Of a stretch of DNA of 64,000 bases, positions 60,949 through 64,000 are shown piece by piece. Position 1 is the stretch's first letter; each line of letters opens with the position of its first letter. The DNA is from Actinomadura opuntiae (GTDB lineage: Bacteria; Actinomycetota; Actinomycetes; Streptosporangiales; Streptosporangiaceae), in contig NZ_JASNWF010000003.1 in assembly GCF_030283205.1 (NCBI RefSeq), positions 372,001 to 436,000 on the forward strand, given 5' to 3'. Under the pieces are notes generated by a model. It was given only the letters and a program-made list of their open reading frames with translations, did not search any database and was not told the DNA's origin. The position numbers and the translations under genes are program-made.

Positions 60949-62034
60949 GTGAGCACCCGGCGACGCATGACCCTGGCCTCGGGGACGGCGGCGGTCCTCG
61001 CCGCGACGGTCGCCCTGGCGCCGCCCGCCGCGGCCCACGGCGCCATGATGGTGCCGGGCAGCCGCACGTACCTGTGCTGGAAGGACGGACTGACCCCGAC
61101 CGGCGAGATCAGGCCGCAGAACCCGGCGTGCGCGGCGGCGGTGGCGCAGAGCGGCACCACCTCCCTGTACAACTGGTTCGCGGTGCTGCGCTCGGACGGC
61201 GCGGGCCGCACCCGCGGCTTCGTCCCGGACGGGAAGCTGTGCAGCGCCGCCGCCACCGTCTACGACTTCAGCGGCTACGACCTGGCGCGCGACGACTGGC
61301 CGGTCACCCATCTCACCTCCGGTGCCGACCTGGACTTCCGGTTCAACAAGTGGGCCGCGCACCCGGGCACGTTCCGCACCTACATCACCAAGGACGGCTG
61401 GGACCCGACCAGCCCGCTGACCTGGGACGACCTGGAGGACCAGCCGTTCTACTCCGTCACCGACCCGCCGAGCGTCGGCTCGCCGGGCAGCGAGTCGGCG
61501 TACTACTACTGGACGGCGAAGCTCCCGTCCGGCAAGAGCGGGCGGCACCTGATCTACACGGTGTGGCAGCGGTCCGACAGCAACGAGACGTTCTACGGCT
61601 GCTCGGACGTGGTGTTCGACGGGGGCCACGGCGAGGTGACCGGAGTCGGCGGTGGGACCACGTCGCCTCCGCCGACCAGCCCGCCGCCGACCAGCCCGCC
61701 GCCGACCAGCCCGCCGCCGACGCAGCCCGGCATGGTGTGCACCGCCGCATACCGGACGGTCAGCACCTGGAGCGGCGGCTACCAGGGCGAGATGACGGTG
61801 AAGAACTCCGGCACGGTGCCGATGAACGGCTGGGCGGTGCACTGGACGTTCGCCGGCGGCGAGACGGTCGACCAGCTGTGGAGCGGCTCGTTCACCCAGA
61901 CGGGAGCCGACGTCGAGGTCAAGAACGCGGGGTGGAACGGTGCGCTGCAGCCCGGAGCGTCCACCACGTTCGGCTTCGTCGCCAAGACTCCCGGATCCGC
62001 GGCCGCCCTTTCGCCGCACTGCATGACGTCCTGA
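60949..62034 (+). CDS. Lytic polysaccharide monooxygenase AA10 with CBM2
   Basis: 361 residues. A Tat/Sec-like signal (MSTRRRMTLASG) is cleaved before H30 (PAAAHGAMM), which becomes the N-terminal His of the copper brace; H138 (KWAAHPG) is the second and F215 (ETFYGCSD) the axial residue. The catalytic domain runs to about 230, a Pro/Thr/Ser linker with four PPPTS-like units to about 257, and a CBM2 domain (STWSGGYQGEMTVKNSG, WNGALQPGAST) to the end. Oxidative cleavage of cellulose or chitin outside the cell. SD GGGAGGACG before GTG 60949. Confidence 0.95.
   Translation: MSTRRRMTLASGTAAVLAATVALAPPAAAHGAMMVPGSRTYLCWKDGLTPTGEIRPQNPACAAAVAQSGTTSLYNWFAVLRSDGAGRTRGFVPDGKLCSAAATVYDFSGYDLARDDWPVTHLTSGADLDFRFNKWAAHPGTFRTYITKDGWDPTSPLTWDDLEDQPFYSVTDPPSVGSPGSESAYYYWTAKLPSGKSGRHLIYTVWQRSDSNETFYGCSDVVFDGGHGEVTGVGGGTTSPPPTSPPPTSPPPTSPPPTQPGMVCTAAYRTVSTWSGGYQGEMTVKNSGTVPMNGWAVHWTFAGGETVDQLWSGSFTQTGADVEVKNAGWNGALQPGASTTFGFVAKTPGSAAALSPHCMTS
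61666..61725 (+). repeat. Four 15-bp tandem repeats encoding the LPMO linker
   Basis: Unit CCGCCGCCGACCAGC, two exact copies (61681-61710) flanked by two variants. They encode four PPPTS-type pentapeptides. In-frame, so copy-number change would only alter linker length. Confidence 0.85.
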
Positions 62035-62048
62035 ACGGAGGCGGGCGA

Positions 62049-62879
62049 TCAGAAGTGGCCGGTGAGGGTCGCCGCGCCGGCCTTGAGGGTGAAGGTGTCG
62101 TGCCGCGGGTCATGTCCGGCGGCCCTGTTGTACTGGGCCGCCAGAACGTAGGAGCCGGGCCGCACCGTGCGGCCGGGCAGCAGCGTCCAGCCGTAGACCA
62201 GCGTGTTCCCGGATGTCTCCGTCGTGCTGTTGAAGTCTCCGTTGGGCAGTGACAACCACGAGCCGGTCGGGGCGACCTTCTTGGTCCGCGCCACCCGGAT
62301 CGTCACGGACAGCTCGTGCAGCGGCCGCCGCACTTTCAGCGTCAGGTTGTTCTGCGCCCAGTAGGCCGTGCTGCGCGCATCGAGCGTCCCGGCCGCCGCC
62401 ACCTCGCCGTCCTTGGGGGTTCTGGCGGGAGAGGACGGTGACGAACCGCGGCTCGGACTCATGCGTTCCTGCACGGCCGGGCCGGACCGCTCGGTCGACA
62501 CGGCGGCCGGCGTCTCGACGACGTGCCGTGCGGCGGGCGGCCCCGGCGCGCCGCCGGGGCTCGCGAGCCGCCAGGTCACCGCCGACACGGCGCCCGCCAC
62601 CGCCATGGTCGCCGCCGCGGCGGTCAGCACCCGCGGCCAGGATCGCGGCCGCGGGTCCTCGGGGAACGGCGTGCCGGGCTCGTCCGGGACGGCCGGCGCG
62701 CCCGGCTCGTCCATGCCGGCCTGCATTCCCGCCCGCACGCGCTCCCAGATGCGCTTGTCATCGGGCTGCCGTGCGCGCGCGGCGGCCCGGAGCCGGGCGG
62801 CCAGTTCCGCATGCCTCTGCGCGGTCGGCTTCGCGTGCTTCCGCGCGCTCGGCCGCGTCCGCTCGCCCCGCCGTCGCAT
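62049..62879 (-). CDS. Single-pass membrane protein paired with an ECF sigma factor (anti-sigma-like)
   Basis: 276 residues. A basic cytoplasmic N-terminus (about 1-90), one membrane helix (VLTAAAATMAVAGAVSAVTW, about 92-110), a Ser/Pro linker, and an extracytoplasmic beta domain of about 120 residues (NNLTLKVRRPLHELSVTIRV, NTLVYGWTLLPGRTVRPGSY). Layout is that of transmembrane anti-sigma factors, though no zinc HxxxCxxC motif is seen. Its ATG overlaps the sigma stop by one base. Confidence 0.8.
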   Translation of the reverse strand: MRRRGERTRPSARKHAKPTAQRHAELAARLRAAARARQPDDKRIWERVRAGMQAGMDEPGAPAVPDEPGTPFPEDPRPRSWPRVLTAAAATMAVAGAVSAVTWRLASPGGAPGPPAARHVVETPAAVSTERSGPAVQERMSPSRGSSPSSPARTPKDGEVAAAGTLDARSTAYWAQNNLTLKVRRPLHELSVTIRVARTKKVAPTGSWLSLPNGDFNSTTETSGNTLVYGWTLLPGRTVRPGSYVLAAQYNRAAGHDPRHDTFTLKAGAATLTGHF

Positions 62880-63694
62880 CACTCCCCCACCCGCGGCCCG
62901 TCGGCGCCGGAGAACACCACCGGCCGTCCCCGCAGCTCCCGTTCGAGCTGCCTCATCCCCTTGGAGGTCTGGCTCTTCACCGTGCCCACCGAGATCCCCA
63001 GCGCCCTGGCGGTCTCCTGCTCCGACAGGTCGAACGCGAAGCGCAGCACCACGCAGGCCCGCTTGCGCAGGGGCAGCCGCTGCAGCGCGGCGCGGACGTC
63101 CACCACCGCCGGCACGTCGGGGCCGTCGGTGCGCTGCTCCTCCCCCGGGGCGAGTATGGCGAGCTTGCCGCGCTCGCGGATGAGCGTCCGGATCCGGCTG
63201 TTGCACAGGTTCACCAGGATGCGGCGCACGTAGGCGGCCGGCTGGTCGGCCGCGCGGACCCGGTCCCACCGGGTCCAGGCGGCGACGAAGGCGTCGGCGG
63301 TGAGGTCGTCGGCGGCGTCGGCGTCCCCCAGCAGCAGGAACGCCAACCGGGCGAGCTCGCGGTGGTGCCGCTCGAAGAAGCGGCGGAACTCGGCGTGGGC
63401 GGCAGCGTCGGACGCGTTCACCGCGGCCGGTTCCCCCGGCGCCTCCGCACCGTCCGCGCTCCCGGCATCGGGGTCGCCGGGATCGGAGCGGTCGCCGTCG
63501 CGCCCGGGGTCGGAGGAGCGGCCGGGGGCCCCGCGCGCGGCGGCCGGCCCGGTCGTGATCTCCCCGGTGGTGCTCGGCATGATCCGGATCGGCTCCTCGG
63601 TGGTCGGACCGGTGCGGGCCGCGGCAGGCGTCGTCCGGCAGGGCCCGTCGGCCGGGAGCGGCTGCCGGAGCCCTGCCGGAGCCCTGCCGGACAT
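62879..63694 (-). CDS. ECF sigma factor, SigE-like family
   Basis: About 271 residues. A disordered Pro/Gly/Asp-rich lead of about 95 residues is followed by region 2 (FERHHRELARLAFLLLGDADAADDLTADAFVAAWTRW) and region 4 (LPLRKRACVVLRFAFDLSEQETARALGISVGTVKSQTSKGMRQLERELRG). This matches actinobacterial SigE-type short ECFs with an extension. ATG 63694 fits a leaderless transcript from the promoter at 63701-63727 and has coding-type GC3; ATG 63580 is an alternative. Coupled with the membrane protein downstream. Confidence 0.88.
   Translation of the reverse strand: MSGRAPAGLRQPLPADGPCRTTPAAARTGPTTEEPIRIMPSTTGEITTGPAAARGAPGRSSDPGRDGDRSDPGDPDAGSADGAEAPGEPAAVNASDAAAHAEFRRFFERHHRELARLAFLLLGDADAADDLTADAFVAAWTRWDRVRAADQPAAYVRRILVNLCNSRIRTLIRERGKLAILAPGEEQRTDGPDVPAVVDVRAALQRLPLRKRACVVLRFAFDLSEQETARALGISVGTVKSQTSKGMRQLERELRGRPVVFSGADGPRVGE
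63663..63690. repeat. 11-bp tandem repeat at the 5' end of the sigma gene
   Basis: TGCCGGAGCCC occurs twice in a row (63663-63684) with a third partial copy. Because 11 is not a multiple of 3, gain or loss of a unit would shift the frame if ATG 63694 is the start. Confidence 0.6.
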
Positions 63695-63700
63695 GCGGTA

Positions 63701-63727
63701 GTCGCCTGACGCACGCGAAAGGTTGCC
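63701..63727 (-). promoter_or_regulatory. ECF-type promoter of the sigma gene, likely autoregulated
   Basis: On the minus strand GGCAACC (63727-63721) is followed by a 16-bp spacer and CGAC (63704-63701). The same pair occurs on the plus strand at 63787-63814 (GGCAACCTTT, CGAC after 17 bp). This is the form expected for an ECF sigma acting on its own promoter. Transcription would start at or near the ATG at 63694. Confidence 0.55.
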
Positions 63728-63786
63728 GGACTCGGGGCACGAATGTGGGAACGCTCCCATCCGCGCGGAACTTTGTTCGGCGGGAC

Positions 63787-63814
63787 GGCAACCTTTGGAG
63801 GGGTGCGAAGCGAC
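63787..63814 (+). promoter_or_regulatory. Second ECF-type promoter motif, opposite orientation
   Basis: GGCAACCTTT (63787-63796) and CGAC (63811-63814) with 17 bp between GGCAACC and CGAC. It points rightward, where no plus-strand gene is visible before the window ends; it may drive an antisense or noncoding transcript. Confidence 0.35.
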
Positions 63815-63921
63815 GGTAAGGCGAACCGGGATGCCGGGGCCGCGCGTAATGGGAGCCAAAGCGGCCCCGGCGTCGCGTCAATGCCGTCCCGGTCCACAGC
63901 CGAACGGCACGGCGGCGGGCG

Positions 63922-63950
63922 GCGCGGGCACGGACGGTCCGTGCCCGCGC
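63922..63950. terminator. Terminator hairpin of the leftward gene at the window edge
   Basis: Perfect 12-bp stem GCGCGGGCACGG (63922-63933) with its complement 63939-63950 and a 5-nt loop, 5 bp after the stop of the partial gene. Confidence 0.7.
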
Positions 63951-63955
63951 CGACG

Positions 63956-64000
63956 TCACCCGCCGGAGCAGGACAGGCCGAGGTCCTCGGGGACGCCGCT
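63956..64000 (-). CDS. C-terminal fragment of a leftward gene (partial)
   Basis: Fourteen residues ending SGVPEDLGLSCSGG and a TGA stop (63956-63958), followed by a strong terminator. Single Cys near the C-terminus; too short to identify. Support comes only from the terminator placement and codon bias. Confidence 0.4.
   Translation of the reverse strand, partial: SGVPEDLGLSCSGG

Noticed and set aside
61666..61725. Repeat array resembling a CRISPR or mobile element
   Set aside because: The 15-bp units are contiguous, in frame and encode a Pro/Thr linker between two secreted domains.
63695..63859. Longer N-terminus for the ECF sigma factor
   Set aside because: The added stretch contains the GGCAACC/CGAC promoter motif and has poorer coding-type base use than the part after 63694.
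41..64000. Defence island, prophage or integrative element
   Set aside because: No integrase, transposase, tRNA-flanking repeats, toxin pair or restriction genes were found. The HTH-NTPase and NERD proteins alone are not enough to claim one.

Overview
The window is high-GC actinomycete DNA. G/C is strongly preferred at third codon positions, GTG starts and 4-base stop/start overlaps are frequent, and the gene families are typical of soil actinobacteria (SARP regulator, MMPL exporter, SpoIIE/STAS/HATPase signalling, ECF sigma factors, cellulose/chitin oxidase with CBM2). A Streptosporangiales-type genome such as Actinomadura would fit, but I cannot place it to genus. I see no rRNA, tRNA, CRISPR, insertion sequence or phage genes.

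Layout: (1) 1-2649 holds the start of an FAD oxidoreductase, a 45-residue ORF and a helix-turn-helix/NTPase protein. (2) 2690-14826 is a glycan-utilisation locus: an eight-gene leftward operon (GH36, two ABC permeases, binding lipoprotein, Tat-exported PhoD phosphatase, secreted GH27-like enzyme, GH20 hexosaminidase, amidohydrolase) divergent from a ROK repressor, with recognisable back-to-back promoters. It has no ATPase of its own. (3) 15079-19254 is an MMPL exporter with a NarL-type two-component system. (4) 19308-29364 is a mixed region: a SARP-membrane-HhH fusion, a lipoprotein, several alpha/beta hydrolases, Lrp, TetR/SDR (with two clear operators), AraC/GlxA and a class III cyclase. (5) 29492-36941 is a leftward aromatic-catabolism operon: ferredoxin, ferredoxin reductase, Rieske dioxygenase alpha and beta, a 90-residue protein, extradiol dioxygenase, FAH-family hydrolase, an FAD monooxygenase broken by one base in a C run, and a methyltransferase. 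(6) 37351-40675 is a tight rightward trio: CtBP-like 2-hydroxyacid dehydrogenase, MtnK-like kinase and an enolase paralogue with two altered active-site positions. It is followed by LysR and a divergent VanB-type reductase. (7) 42908-50255 holds a trypsin-like protease, an SNase-fold protein, HxlR/MFS, a DMT transporter, SnoaL-like proteins, a second HxlR, and a DUF1349 gene with a frameshift. (8) 50277-57176 is a partner-switching island: four STAS proteins, a MEDS-HATPase protein, and a 1388-residue hybrid joining histidine kinase, receiver, PP2C phosphatase and anti-sigma-type ATPase. (9) 57359-64000 holds an ECF sigma factor with SnoaL tail, a hydrolase, membrane and NERD proteins, an AA10 LPMO-CBM2, and an ECF sigma/membrane-protein pair with a likely self-directed promoter.

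The most unusual items are the dehydrogenase/kinase/enolase-paralogue module, the SARP-TM-HhH fusion, the single-chain partner-switching hybrid, and the glycan operon that includes PhoD and a GH27 homologue with a remodelled active site. Functions come from motifs read by eye; no database search was run.
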